A stretch of 64,000 nucleotides of DNA, taken from contig JABSQZ010000001.1 of the NCBI GenBank assembly GCA_013215505.1, forward strand, positions 186,001 through 250,000, written 5' to 3'. Position 1 is the stretch's first letter. Each line of letters begins with the position of its first letter. This document shows, in pieces, positions 51,583-60,931 of this stretch. Under the pieces are notes generated by a model that saw only the letters and a program-made list of their open reading frames with translations, was not told where the DNA came from and made no database searches. The position numbers and the translations under genes are program-made. The stretch is from Oceanospirillaceae bacterium. Its GTDB lineage: Bacteria; Pseudomonadota; Gammaproteobacteria; Pseudomonadales; Balneatricaceae.

Positions 51583-53460
51583 ATGCTATTAAGACACAAA
51601 CTCTATGCTAGTTTAGTTTTTGCAATTGTATTCCCACTCAGTGTATCAACTTACATGTTTTCTAGTAATATTAAAACGCATGCAACTGAAAAGCTTATAC
51701 AATCCGAATTACCTACCGCTTTAAGCGATGTTCGTAATGCCATTGAGCTTGAATTAGCTGAGCCGATTATTACTTCACAGTCTATTGCTAGAAATTTATT
51801 CGTAAAGAATTGGTTGAAGAACGGGGAAGTGGAAAACCAACAATCAGAGTTTGTGTCCTACTTGGCAGAAATAAAGGGTCAAAGTAACGCAATTACTGCC
51901 TTTATAGTATCTGGCACTTCTAAAAATTATTATACCCATACCGGGTTAGTTCGGCAGATAAATAAAAGTAGCGATCGCTGGTTTTACGATTTTATAGAGT
52001 CTAATAAAGAATATGATTTAAGCATTGATATTGACAAATCCTTAGGTAAAGCGGCTGTTTTCATTAATTATTCGATTGTAATTGATGGTGAGCGCAAAGC
52101 GATAGGCGGCGTGGGTCGCTCCCTTGATTCAATGACTAGTTTGATCAAAAGCTATCATATAGGCGAACAGGGAATTGTTTACCTGGTTGATGACCAAGGG
52201 ATGATAAAGCTGCACCCCGATCAGTCATTAATTGGTAATTCTGTAAAATTATCAGATCTCTCTAACGGTAAAATTTTAACTGAAGAGCGAGTTACTGGTA
52301 CATATTTAATTTCAAGTACACCTCTTAAATCTGTTAATTGGCACTTAGTTGCTGAAATTCCTGAAAGACAGTTATATGGCGCAGTGAATTCAGCAATTAA
52401 CAAAAATATTATTTTTGGGGTGGTGATAGCATTAATCGGTTTTGCTCTGATCAGGTTAATTATTACGCAGATTTTCAAGCCCATTGAAGTGATTACAAGA
52501 GCCGTTACTTCTCTAACAGAAAAAGATGGTGATTTAACTGCGCGTTTGCCCGTGAATGACAATGAAATAGGTGAATTAGCCCAGAAATTTAATTTATTTT
52601 TAGAACAGTTACATGCAATGTTTGTTCAAGTTTCATCCGCTGCCTCTCAAGTAAAAAACATTTCTGGGAGTGTAAACAGCAAAATTTCTAGTGCGACTAA
52701 ATTAGCGGAACAACAATCAGAGAGTACAGATACTGTTGCAGCTGCGGTTAATGAATTGGAAATGACAGTTCAGGAGATTTCGAATAGTGCAGCAAAAGCC
52801 TCAGATGTAGCGACAGATTCACAAACATCCTCTTTGAAGGGGGTTCAATTTGTGAATCAAACTATTGATGAAATGAAAGATTTAGAGAATTCCATGGCTA
52901 CAACAGTTACCTCAGTGAATGAGCTCTCTACTGAAATACAATCCATTACTCAAGTTTTAGATGTTATCAAAGGGATATCAGACCAGACTAATTTATTGGC
53001 ATTAAACGCTGCTATTGAAGCCGCCAGAGCTGGAGAGCAAGGACGGGGCTTTGCTGTTGTAGCTGATGAAGTAAGGACTCTAGCTCAACGTACCGCAGAG
53101 TCTACAGAACAGATAAACGCCATGGTTACTGTGCTTAATAACAAAGCTGAGTTAACAGTTACTGCAATAGAAACAGGTAGCAAAAGTACTGTTGAGGCTT
53201 CGAATCAATTAAGTCAGACAGGCAGTACTTTCTCTAATATCACAGAAGAAATCGTTAAATTGGCGGAATTGAATTCTCATGTAGCAACCGCTACCAGTGA
53301 GCAAATGCTAGCGACATCAGAGATTAGTGAAAATATCGTAATGATCGCTACAACAGCCGCAAAAACAAAAATAAATATGTTAGATTCTACTGAATTGTGT
53401 AAAGAATTAGATAAAGAATCTAAAGCTCTGCAATCATTAATAGGCAAGTTTACTTTATAA
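51583..53460 (+). CDS. Methyl-accepting chemotaxis protein with Cache sensor
   Basis: A 625-residue receptor: membrane segment 1 (residues about 8-28), a periplasmic double-Cache domain (about 35-270, with [19 protein letters not shown] and [17 protein letters not shown]), membrane segment 2 (about 277-297), HAMP ([14 protein letters not shown]) and a cytoplasmic signalling domain with [17 protein letters not shown] and [10 protein letters not shown]. dCache receptors typically sense amino acids, carboxylates or polyamines. It is near several solute-binding genes, which may feed it ligands indirectly. Confidence 0.92.
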   Translation: MLLRHKLYASLVFAIVFPLSVSTYMFSSNIKTHATEKLIQSELPTALSDVRNAIELELAEPIITSQSIARNLFVKNWLKNGEVENQQSEFVSYLAEIKGQSNAITAFIVSGTSKNYYTHTGLVRQINKSSDRWFYDFIESNKEYDLSIDIDKSLGKAAVFINYSIVIDGERKAIGGVGRSLDSMTSLIKSYHIGEQGIVYLVDDQGMIKLHPDQSLIGNSVKLSDLSNGKILTEERVTGTYLISSTPLKSVNWHLVAEIPERQLYGAVNSAINKNIIFGVVIALIGFALIRLIITQIFKPIEVITRAVTSLTEKDGDLTARLPVNDNEIGELAQKFNLFLEQLHAMFVQVSSAASQVKNISGSVNSKISSATKLAEQQSESTDTVAAAVNELEMTVQEISNSAAKASDVATDSQTSSLKGVQFVNQTIDEMKDLENSMATTVTSVNELSTEIQSITQVLDVIKGISDQTNLLALNAAIEAARAGEQGRGFAVVADEVRTLAQRTAESTEQINAMVTVLNNKAELTVTAIETGSKSTVEASNQLSQTGSTFSNITEEIVKLAELNSHVATATSEQMLATSEISENIVMIATTAAKTKINMLDSTELCKELDKESKALQSLIGKFTL

Positions 53461-53889
53461 AAACCTGTGAATGTTTTGATCTTGGTTGACACCTTTTTAT
53501 AATTTAGAGGTGTCAATGAGGATGCTCTAGCGTAATCGGAATCAACGCCGAGGACAGAACTGCCATATTGGATTCTCACATACCTTTCACGAATTTTTGT
53601 AAATGTTAGCTTTGTGTAAGGGTTTCCGGTGATCGAGGGTGATTAGCAATCATCACAAACGTCCATAAGCGGTCATTTGTGTACAGGCAAAGTCTTTCAC
53701 AGCCGTCGCCATCCACTAAGCATTAAAGCTTAATAAGCCCTTGAACTGTCGGCATTTGTAATGCCGTTCCATAGCGAGCAACTCATTATTTCCACAAATG
53801 CGCAGTATTAAGCTGTTATATCATGGTCAATTCAATGAGCAATATCGACTCAAAAATTAAATCAGCTATGCCAAAGAGAATCTAGTTTT
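53461..53889. other. Intergenic region after the Cache receptor
   Basis: A hairpin TTGACACCT/AGGTGTCAA (53486-53516) lies 25 bases after the receptor stop and may end its transcript. A half-copy of the dispersed repeat (AAGCGGTCATTTGTG near 53665) is also present. No gene recognised. Confidence 0.5.
53486..53516 (+). terminator. Possible terminator hairpin
   Basis: TTGACACCT and AGGTGTCAA are an exact 9-bp inverted repeat with a 13-base T-rich loop. No poly-T follows. Confidence 0.4.
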
Positions 53890-54465
53890 ATGCCTGAACC
53901 CGATCCAGCGAGAATCATGACCTATGCATCGCCGAAAGATCTAGGCCGGTGGCTCAAGGTGAATCACTCCACCGAAAGCGAGTTGTGGGTGAAGATGTTC
54001 AAGATAAAGACTGGGATTCCGAGCGTGACTTGGGATGATGTCGTGATTGAGTCGCTGTGCTGGGGCTGGATCGATGGCGTCAAGAAATCAATCGATGACC
54101 AGGCCTACCTCCAGCGGATCACTCCAAGAAAATCGAGAAGCAACTGGTCAAAAAGGAATAGAGAGCATGTGGAGCGTTTGATAAACGAGGGCCGGATGAC
54201 TGAGTCAGGACTTGTGCAGGTACGTGCCGCCAAAGCAGACGGCCGGTGGGATAACGCCTATACGGCAAGTGAAATGAAAGTGCCGGCGGATTTCATTGCA
54301 GCACTAGAGAGCCAACCGAAGGCAAAATATTTTTTTGAAACTCTCACTAAATCAAATCATTTTGTAATCGCGTACGGATTGATAAGTGCGAAGAAACCCG
54401 AAACCAGACAGAGGCGATTTGCAAAATTCATAGGCATGCTTGCCAGCGAAGAAAAGCCGACTTAG
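53890..54465 (+). CDS. YdeI/OmdA-family protein
   Basis: A 191-residue cytoplasmic protein of the YdeI/OmpD-associated family: SESELWVKMFKIKTG-type opening, SLCWGWIDGVKKSID, RITPRKSRSNWSKRN and HVERLINEGRMTESG, all typical. Some relatives protect against peptide stress; the molecular role is unclear. Its G+C content at third positions is higher than that of the surrounding genes, which suggests recent acquisition. Confidence 0.88.
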   Translation: MPEPDPARIMTYASPKDLGRWLKVNHSTESELWVKMFKIKTGIPSVTWDDVVIESLCWGWIDGVKKSIDDQAYLQRITPRKSRSNWSKRNREHVERLINEGRMTESGLVQVRAAKADGRWDNAYTASEMKVPADFIAALESQPKAKYFFETLTKSNHFVIAYGLISAKKPETRQRRFAKFIGMLASEEKPT

Positions 54466-54510
54466 GCTTTAAAACGACAACAAGGCTAGCAGCGGACGGC
54501 AAATTATATT

Positions 54511-54640
54511 TTCAAAATGTCAGCTTGTACCGTTACCTAGGCTGACTTGCAAGCGATGAATCTTCGGTTAGCGATGACGACCGTCGACCAAAAGCGGCCA
54601 TTGCCCTCAAAAACTACAGTCAGCTTAATGACTAAACGGG
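54511..54640. repeat. Dispersed repeat, copy H
   Basis: Starts with a TTTTCAAAATGTCAG-type end; its main part from 54539 (GGCTGACTTGCAAGCGATGAA to CAGCTTAATGACTAAACG) closely matches 56577-56676 in the same orientation. It lies just beyond the 3' end of the tandem solute-binding pair. Confidence 0.7.
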
Positions 54641-54697
54641 CAGTTACACAGAATTAATTACAGGCTGCCCGCGACTACTGGGTAATCCCCCCTAAAA

Positions 54698-55456
54698 CTA
54701 ATTGGAGTCAAGGTTGTACTTCTGCAAAATAGCTCTGTACTCGCCAGTTTCCATATAATTTCTCAATTGAATTGAAAATTTATCCGCCAGTTCCTGAGCA
54801 TCTTTTCGCGCTTTCGAAAATACGATATAGTTTGCCCCTATATTAAGAGGTGGGGCCAGAAAACGTATTTTATCCATCAATCCCAGGTTTTTCGCGTGCC
54901 TGAGAATTACTGCTTTGTTGCCTACTCCAATATCGAATCTTCCATTAACAAGCATTTTGATAAGCTCTTCTTCATTAGAAACGGTGTGCTTAGTTAAATA
55001 TTCCGCATTAGTGAATTCAGTACCATGGTAATACCCTCTGATACTTCCAAATCTATAGGCCAATAATTCTTTCAGCCGACCTTCGGACTTAATATCTGAA
55101 TTATGTACAACGAATAAGTCACTCGACTCATTTATATGAGAAACGTCGGTATAAATCACATCTCGAGCGCGTTCTGGCGATTTGAAATAAAGTATCATCA
55201 TGTCGACAGTCCCAGCACGTAGATAAGCCTGAATACGCTTCCAGGGTGCACGTATGAAGACTAGTTTATGACCCAATTTTTCTGCTACTGCGCTAGAGAT
55301 TTCCAACGCCGCACCATAATATTCGCCATTTATTTCAAAGTAAAAAGGTGGGTAGTCCAGTTCTGTTAGCCCGACCTTTAGCTCTTTAGCCGAGACTGAA
55401 AAAGATAGAAAGAAAGAAAATAGAAATATAGAGAATCCAAAAAGTAATTTTTTCAT
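54698..55456 (-). CDS. Periplasmic family-3 solute-binding protein (tandem copy 1)
   Basis: A 252-residue protein with signal peptide (FGFSIFLFSFFLSFSVSA), then ELKVGLTELDYPPFYFEING, LVFIRAPWKRIQAYLRAG, VDMMILYFKSPERARDVIYT and RFDIGVGNKAVILRHA, matching the family-3 binding domain. AAAGGGG lies 5 bases before the ATG. It is close to its upstream neighbour over the whole length, with about 60 identical bases around 55212-55273. No transporter genes are adjacent. Confidence 0.85.
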   Translation of the reverse strand: MKKLLFGFSIFLFSFFLSFSVSAKELKVGLTELDYPPFYFEINGEYYGAALEISSAVAEKLGHKLVFIRAPWKRIQAYLRAGTVDMMILYFKSPERARDVIYTDVSHINESSDLFVVHNSDIKSEGRLKELLAYRFGSIRGYYHGTEFTNAEYLTKHTVSNEEELIKMLVNGRFDIGVGNKAVILRHAKNLGLMDKIRFLAPPLNIGANYIVFSKARKDAQELADKFSIQLRNYMETGEYRAILQKYNLDSN

Positions 55457-55499
55457 ATAAACCCCTTTCCCATATGCTGGATGCCACTACAAACAGCTA

Positions 55500-56261
55500 T
55501 CAATTTTGATAAGTATCAAAGTTGTAACTCTTCAAAATTTCTCTGTATTCATCGGTTTTCATATAAATTTTCAATTGACTTGAGAATTCGTCTGCTAGTT
55601 CCTGAGCATCTTTGCGCGCTTTTGAAAATGCAATATAGTTGGGCCCGACGTCAATGGAGGGGACAAGAAAGCGTATCTTATCCGTTAGTCCCATACTGAA
55701 AGCAGCCCTCATAATTACCGGTTTATTGCCTACTCCAATATCGATTCTTCCTCTGATCAGTATTTTGATGAGTTGTTGTTCATTTGTGATTTGCATCTTA
55801 GATAATTTTTTTGAATTATTATATTCAATACCATGGCTATACCCTCGAACATTGCCAAATTTATAGGATTTCAAATCGCTCAGAGACCCTTCGAATTTAA
55901 TAGGGGATTTTTTTACAACAAATAAGTCGCTCGATTCATATATATGAGGAATATCGGTATATATTACATCTAGAGCGCGCTCTGGTGTTTTGAGATAAAG
56001 GATCATCATGTCGATCTTTCCAGCACGTAGATAAGCCTGAATACGCTTCCAGGGTGCACGTATGAAGACTAGTTTATGACCAAGAGTCTCCGCAATTTCC
56101 TCTGAGACTTCCAACGCCGCACCAAGGTATTTACCATCGAATTCATAGTAAAAAGGTGGGTAGTCATCTACTGATAGCCCCACCCTTAGTTCTTTTGCCG
56201 AAACAGAAAAGGAAAGAACTAAAGTAGAAATACATATAAGTATTAAAAGTAATTTTTTCAT
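55500..56261 (-). CDS. Periplasmic family-3 solute-binding protein (tandem copy 2)
   Basis: A 253-residue paralogue of the previous gene, 43 bases upstream. The signal peptide is MKKLLLILICISTLVLSFSV; the mature protein has ELRVGLSVDDYPPFYYEFDG, LVFIRAPWKRIQAYLRAGKI, MMILYLKTPERALDVIYTDI and RIDIGVGNKPVIMRAA. AAGGAG lies 5 bases before the ATG, so this is the first gene of a two-gene unit. Differences from copy 1 cluster in the C-terminal lobe, where ligand residues usually sit, so the two may prefer different ligands. Confidence 0.85.
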   Translation of the reverse strand: MKKLLLILICISTLVLSFSVSAKELRVGLSVDDYPPFYYEFDGKYLGAALEVSEEIAETLGHKLVFIRAPWKRIQAYLRAGKIDMMILYLKTPERALDVIYTDIPHIYESSDLFVVKKSPIKFEGSLSDLKSYKFGNVRGYSHGIEYNNSKKLSKMQITNEQQLIKILIRGRIDIGVGNKPVIMRAAFSMGLTDKIRFLVPSIDVGPNYIAFSKARKDAQELADEFSSQLKIYMKTDEYREILKSYNFDTYQN

Positions 56262-57005
56262 ATTAACTCCTTACCAAAAAGTTATGCTCCTTTCAGTGCA
56301 CCTTCAATATTATATTCTTAGTGCCGATAGCTAAACGCTAGAATAAGTCTTAAAAAATACAGACACGATAGTGCTACAGCAGCTGATATTGATGCCATTA
56401 ACAACCTTCGGAGCTTTGTTTGACTTGCATGGATAGATTTTTAGTGGCTGGGGAATAAGAGGATGTATGGTATGACCCTTAACTTAACTGTATGTAATCA
56501 GGTAGCAGACGGTATTCCAAAATGGATTTTATGAATGTTAAAAACGGCGGCTATGTGTCAGGTTTTGCAGTTACTCAGGCTGACTTGCAAGTAATGAATC
56601 TTTGGTTAGCGATGGCGTCTGAGCCAATAGCGGCCATTGCCCTCAAAATCTAGACCCAGCTTAATGATTAAACCCGATGACCCCTGTATAAATCAATTTC
56701 TATTTATGTGGTCGCATTCAATGGACCACTGCATGAGCTAAATCAGGGACTTCTCAGAAGATAAATTATCGTAGTCTGTTAGAAAAACACTGTGAAAACA
56801 CTAAAGATCAATTGCTCATTGGTATTAAAAATAACATTCCAAAACCAGCTAATTGATTCAATAACTATCAACTCAGTAAACTTTTTGGCACAAAGTTCTA
56901 TCGCGCATGAACGATGAGTGTTGGATTTATTATATGAATTTCCGCAAAAATTAGAGTATGACTAATGCGGAGAGTTTTTGGCTACGCCACGGAACAGGCC
57001 TTGGA
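56262..57005. other. Intergenic region with repeat copy G
   Basis: Holds the promoter region of the tandem solute-binding genes (56262-56400) and repeat copy G. Otherwise no gene is recognised. Confidence 0.5.
56540..56676. repeat. Dispersed repeat, copy G
   Basis: Begins AAAACGGCGGCTATGTGTCAGG and continues into the part shared with copy H (GGCTGACTTGCAAGTAATGAA to CAGCTTAATGATTAAAC). Copies G and H flank the two solute-binding genes in direct orientation. Confidence 0.7.
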
Positions 57006-57407
57006 TTAAAGTATCTTTGCTGCTGTATCCTCTCTACTGGCTTTGTCATCCACCAGCCGCTCAATTTGCTCCTGGATCTTTTCTTCAATCTTCATCCGCT
57101 CTTCAAAGGGCAATTCTTTTAACGCTTCTTCAGTCAGTCCCATCTGCTCCAGTATCTGGTAACGAATCAGCTCAGAGGGGCTCATCGATAACAAACGCTC
57201 CAGTTCATTCCGCGGATTTGTTGTATACGCGTTCTCTGAACTCGTTAATTGATTATCGGAAACGGTGGGCTGTTTGCTTTTTTCAACTTCAGCGACTTTG
57301 ACGATCTGTTCGGCCAGAAAATCTGCAAAGGTGGATGGGAGGGTCTCGTTACTCGTGCGGACAGAACCACCGTTGCTGAGCTGAGTCATTGAATCGATCC
57401 TAATCAT
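57006..57407 (-). CDS. Hypothetical 133-residue helical protein
   Basis: No family recognised. No signal peptide; a Ser/Thr-rich N-terminus followed by helical, charged sequence (LERLLSMSPSELIRYQILEQ, then GLTEEALKELPFEERMKIEE and EKIQEQIERL). AGGAG lies 6 bases before the ATG. It resembles the unknown 553-residue protein only in being hydrophilic and helical. Probably expressed alone. Confidence 0.6.
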   Translation of the reverse strand: MIRIDSMTQLSNGGSVRTSNETLPSTFADFLAEQIVKVAEVEKSKQPTVSDNQLTSSENAYTTNPRNELERLLSMSPSELIRYQILEQMGLTEEALKELPFEERMKIEEKIQEQIERLVDDKASREDTAAKIL

Positions 57408-57619
57408 ATAGGGCTCCTAGTATTTTGATGTATAAACCACTAGCAATTTTCGAGCCGTGTTTACGCACTATTATTTCAACAAAGGGCAACAAAAACGGCA
57501 AAAAACCCTGCGATTGACTGGTAGTAGGCAGATCATTGCCGGCCCCTTACTCATTCACTGGTCAGCACTGGTTTTCTAAACGCATATTGGATTCTTAAAG
57601 TGCCTTATTTTAGCTCGCT

Positions 57620-57708
57620 AAAAATGGCAAGTATGTGTCAGTTCAAACATAACCGAGGTTGAACGAGTGAACTGCTATCGACGCTACCGGCCAATTGCAG
57701 ATATTTTC
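57620..57708. repeat. Dispersed palindromic repeat, copy C
   Basis: Reads AAAATGGCAAGTATGTGTCAG at the left and CCGGCCAATTGCAGATATTTT at the right; the right end is nearly identical to that of copy A. Confidence 0.6.
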
Positions 57709-57808
57709 AGATTTTATGGCCTGACAATAACAGTGACTAAATATACCCATATGTTAATAGGAATTATGGCTTTTGATAAACGAGCTATTGGGTAGAAACG
57801 TTGTTTAA

Positions 57809-58060
57809 GTGTCTTTCTTAATTTTCGACAAAGAGTACGATTCTCCAAAACTAAACAAGCTACAATCATGGTTCAAGAGTTATGGTGGGTCCTCGGAAGA
57901 AAAGAGTTGGGGTTTAGCTGGTTCACAGGAAATAACTGTATATTAAGTTTCAAAAGATAGCGTAACCGTTAAACTTGTTTTTGAAACTTGCGAGGGAGTT
58001 ACTCTCTTTACTGCACCAGAAAATAAACATTTATTGAATGATCTTAAAATCAATGAATGA
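57809..58060 (+). pseudogene. Hypothetical gene broken by one stop codon
   Basis: One frame from GTG 57809 reads VSFLIFDKEYDSPKLNKLQS, WFKSYGGSSEEKSWGLAGSQ, EITVY, TAA, then VSKDSVTVKLVFETCEGVTL and FTAPENKHLLNDLKINE. Coding-like composition on both sides of the stop suggests a recently inactivated small gene. I do not recognise it. Confidence 0.5.
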
Positions 58061-58298
58061 CAAGGTTACAAAAGGCACAATGTGTTTCTATAAATAGGAC
58101 AAAACATGGCTGGGAGCTACGTATAGTTCAATGCCAATAGAGGCACTTTCTAGAAAAACAGAGGATGTAAGACATTATAAAAGCAGTCTCGACTAATCTC
58201 TCACGATCAGCTTGCACTGCATGCATCTTTAAAAACAACTCAATATCAGTATGATATACGTAGAGTTCCTTGATCAGACTCGTTCAAAGGATTGTTCC

Positions 58299-58610
58299 AT
58301 GACTGCTAGAACCGTTACAGTCTACACTGTGATTCATTTTTTAATCGCTGTTACGATGTGGTTTTTATCTATTAGTTTGGTATGGGCACCTGCTGATTTG
58401 AGCATTTTCGATCATGTTTATGCTTTTACAGTTCATTGGGGATTAAATATTCTCAGCTTCCCTGCTTGGTGGGTCTTATCTCTAGATTTACCTGGATGGG
58501 CTAGTTATTTAGCCTTGCCTCTACAAGTTTTAACAAGCTTTATGCAAATTAACATAGGAATTTTACTAGGGGGTTGGTGTACATCACGGAACAAAAAATC
58601 TAGTGCATGA
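58299..58610 (+). CDS. Small membrane protein
   Basis: A 103-residue protein with two or three hydrophobic segments (VYTVIHFLIAVTMWFLSISL near the start; ILSFPAWWVLSL; LTSFMQINIGILLGGW). AAGGA lies 7 bases before this ATG; a longer frame from 58251 lacks a good binding site. Function unknown, inner-membrane location likely. Confidence 0.55.
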   Translation: MTARTVTVYTVIHFLIAVTMWFLSISLVWAPADLSIFDHVYAFTVHWGLNILSFPAWWVLSLDLPGWASYLALPLQVLTSFMQINIGILLGGWCTSRNKKSSA

Positions 58611-58946
58611 GTTATGCCGGCAATAGGGGCTGACGGCCATTTGCAGACATTTCACTTCTGTCTTTGACGTCAATTATAAAGGGGAGGATTACCCGTCAGT
58701 TTCATATTACCGCATATTTTAGGGTGCTACAGAAAAATAGAATTGATCAAAAAACACACAAAGTGTTTGACCGTAATTAGTGTCTTCTATATAGTGCCCG
58801 CAGCTAGAAAGAAAGTCTCTTGTTTGAAGTCTCCATTACGTAAGTTCTCGTCCTGTAGTTTCCAAGTGTTACAACATTTCAGTCAGATACATCATACAAA
58901 TGCCTTAATAGGCGCACTTAACTTATTTAAAATACAGGATAATATT
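58611..58946. other. Cold-shock gene leader and repeat remnant
   Basis: A half-copy of the dispersed repeat (GGCCATTTGCAGACATTTC near 58636-58655) is followed by a long stretch before the cold-shock gene. Such genes typically have long structured 5' leaders; the in-frame extension back to 58743 is probably untranslated leader. Confidence 0.45.
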
Positions 58947-59156
58947 ATGTCTAATACAACTACTGGTACAGTCAAATGGTTCAACGAAACTAAAGGTTTT
59001 GGTTTTATTGAGCAAGAGTCTGGCCCAGACGTTTTTGCACACTTCTCTGCTATCGCTAGCGAAGGTTTCAAAACTTTAGCTGAAGGTCAACGCGTTGAGT
59101 TTGTTGTAACTCAAGGCCAGAAAGGCCCACAAGCTGAAAACATTGTAGCTATCTAA
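58947..59156 (+). CDS. Cold-shock protein (CspA family)
   Basis: A 69-residue single cold-shock domain with the two RNA-binding motifs KGFGFIEQ (RNP1) and VFAHFSAI (RNP2), opening [12 protein letters not shown]. It acts as an RNA chaperone that melts mRNA structure. AGGA is 7 bases before the ATG. A terminator follows about 70 bases after the stop. Confidence 0.95.
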   Translation: MSNTTTGTVKWFNETKGFGFIEQESGPDVFAHFSAIASEGFKTLAEGQRVEFVVTQGQKGPQAENIVAI

Positions 59157-59226
59157 TTAACTGCTACAGCCCGGGTTAATATCCTGGGCATAAAAATACA
59201 CTACGGATAATTACTCGTAGTCACTT

Positions 59227-59259
59227 AAAGGGCATACTTTAACAAGTAAGCCCTTTTTT
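59227..59259 (+). terminator. Terminator of the cold-shock gene
   Basis: AAAGGGC and GCCCTTT form a stem, extended by an inner CTT/AAG pairing, and end in a T-run (GCCCTTTTTTAA). It lies about 70 bases after the stop codon. Confidence 0.8.
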
Positions 59260-59579
59260 AATGTTAGGCCAAGCAAGCTCGTTCAGATCTAACGCTCAGT
59301 ATATTACAGTTAAGATCACTGCACCAAAAAACTCATAACTGGCGTGCGATGAGTGTCCAGGTTGCTAATTCATTAGAGCTTTGAGGATCCAATTCGTGAG
59401 GCTGCTTCAACGCTTTCGGTTAACCAGCCTTAAGCAATGCCAAATTGATTAATTCGTCAACTTGAGAAGTCATACCGAACATTCTGTACATAAAATTGCA
59501 ACGCTTTGAATCACGTTTCTAAGGGCTTCGATATTCTAATTATCGAAGCAATCTTCTCTCCTTACCGTCCTGGACTAAT

Positions 59580-60071
59580 TTACATTAAACCCAGTTGTTT
59601 ATAAAAGCCCAATGCATCGTAGTAATCTGATTGAACTTTAATACTGTCACCTTCAATTGTGAAAGCCGACATACCAAAGATACGAAAGGTTTTGTTGGTT
59701 GCAGGTGTTCCATCTGCCCATGCGCCAGTATTGGTACCCCCTAGCACCCATTCAAAGGTAACGCGCTGCCCCGCTATTACAGGAGAGCCAACGAGGTTCC
59801 AATATATATCGGGCGTGGCATTCATGAATGAATCTATCACCTTGGCTTTTGCCGCCGCCCGTCCCTTGACAGTTTCACCCAGTGCAGAATCATAATAGCG
59901 CGCATCTTTAGCAAGCATACTGGCGGCGGCTTTTGCATCTTGCGCGTTCCATGCTACAAGATAGTTATCCACCAGGGTCATCGCATCTTGCGCTAATGCA
60001 GCAGTACTACTCACAGTCATAACAATCGTAAGTGTAATCAACCGGGCTGTTCTCAGTGAAAAAATAAACAT
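59580..60071 (-). CDS. Secreted SnoaL/NTF2-like protein
   Basis: A 163-residue protein. The N-terminus (LITLTIVMTVSSTAALAQ) is a signal peptide. The rest is an NTF2-like fold: LVDNYLVAWNAQDAKAAASM, RYYDSALGETVKGRAAAKAK, RVTFEWVLGGTNTG, as in ester cyclase/SnoaL relatives. AGGAG lies 8 bases before the ATG. Substrate unknown; the periplasmic location is unusual for catalytic SnoaL enzymes. Confidence 0.82.
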   Translation of the reverse strand: MFIFSLRTARLITLTIVMTVSSTAALAQDAMTLVDNYLVAWNAQDAKAAASMLAKDARYYDSALGETVKGRAAAKAKVIDSFMNATPDIYWNLVGSPVIAGQRVTFEWVLGGTNTGAWADGTPATNKTFRIFGMSAFTIEGDSIKVQSDYYDALGFYKQLGLM

Positions 60072-60174
60072 GTTTTGATCTCCTGGATTTTTAGAAATGA
60101 CTTAAACAAAGCAAAGTCATCAAGAACAAACTCCCCGCCCTTAGGGCCGAGCGTTTTAGATGTATATATCTTAT

Positions 60175-60780
60175 TTATGCATCAACATAGAGAACTTTAC
60201 CTGTGATAAACCCGTCAACTGAACGTTCAAACGCTTTGCCGACTAACTTTCCTGGAACAGGCTCAAACCCTGGCATCATTTCACCGTAAACCCCCCACGC
60301 CTCTATCAACACAGTAGGGTTGACGACATTGATCCGGGTGTTTCTGGGCATTTCAAAAGCGACACATTTTACAAAGGTATCAATTGCTCCACTTGTGGTG
60401 GCATCAGCAATCGCATAAGGAATAGGTTTAACATTCAAAATACCACTGATTAATGTGAATGAGCCGCCATCTACAATGTACTTTTGACCAATGCGTACCA
60501 GGTTAATTTGCCCCATCAACTTACTCATAACAGTGGACATCCACTGCGCTTCTGTCATTTCAGTAAAATTTGCATATTCACAAAGCCCTACCGTATTCAC
60601 AACGGCATCAAAGTGGCCAACTTTTTCATATAACGCTCTTATTGATTGCTCTTCTGTAATATCGACAATGTGATCTACATCGCCAGAACGCCCGGCAGTA
60701 ATGACTTTATGGTTACTTAATCCTGTTAGTGCAGCTTGACCCATTTTTCCTAACGCACCGATTAAAATAATTGTTTTCAT
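60175..60780 (-). CDS. SDR-like protein lacking the YxxxK motif
   Basis: A 201-residue short-chain dehydrogenase fold. The nucleotide loop is GALGKMGQA; VNTVGLCEY replaces the usual NNAG. At the active site the order is SFTLISGIL then PYAIADATTSGA: the serine is present but no lysine follows the tyrosine by four residues. It could have a different mechanism or only bind NADPH. GAGAAG precedes the ATG. It is divergent from a LysR regulator that likely controls it. Confidence 0.8.
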   Translation of the reverse strand: MKTIILIGALGKMGQAALTGLSNHKVITAGRSGDVDHIVDITEEQSIRALYEKVGHFDAVVNTVGLCEYANFTEMTEAQWMSTVMSKLMGQINLVRIGQKYIVDGGSFTLISGILNVKPIPYAIADATTSGAIDTFVKCVAFEMPRNTRINVVNPTVLIEAWGVYGEMMPGFEPVPGKLVGKAFERSVDGFITGKVLYVDA

Positions 60781-60931
60781 TTTGCTTCTCTCTATATTGG
60801 TTTTTTTGATTCGATAAACACATATTAAAGAATGAAAATAACAATTAGAAACAAATGTTTTTTGTTAGTGATACAAATTATTTTTGTTTATACTAGGCTT
60901 ATATAGACACTCATAATTCAAGAGGTGAGCT

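Larger units (their letters stand above)
57408..58298. other. Intergenic region with repeat copy C and a remnant gene
   Basis: Contains repeat copy C (57620-57708) and a broken frame at 57809-58060. The upstream region of the small membrane protein gene lies at its right end. Confidence 0.5.

Noticed and set aside
58743-58946. N-terminal extension of the cold-shock protein
   Set aside because: Cold-shock proteins are about 70 residues and AGGA sits just before the internal ATG; the extension is leader sequence.
59260-59400. GTTAGGC-type site after the cold-shock terminator as a recombination site
   Set aside because: Single short match with no partner site or recombinase.
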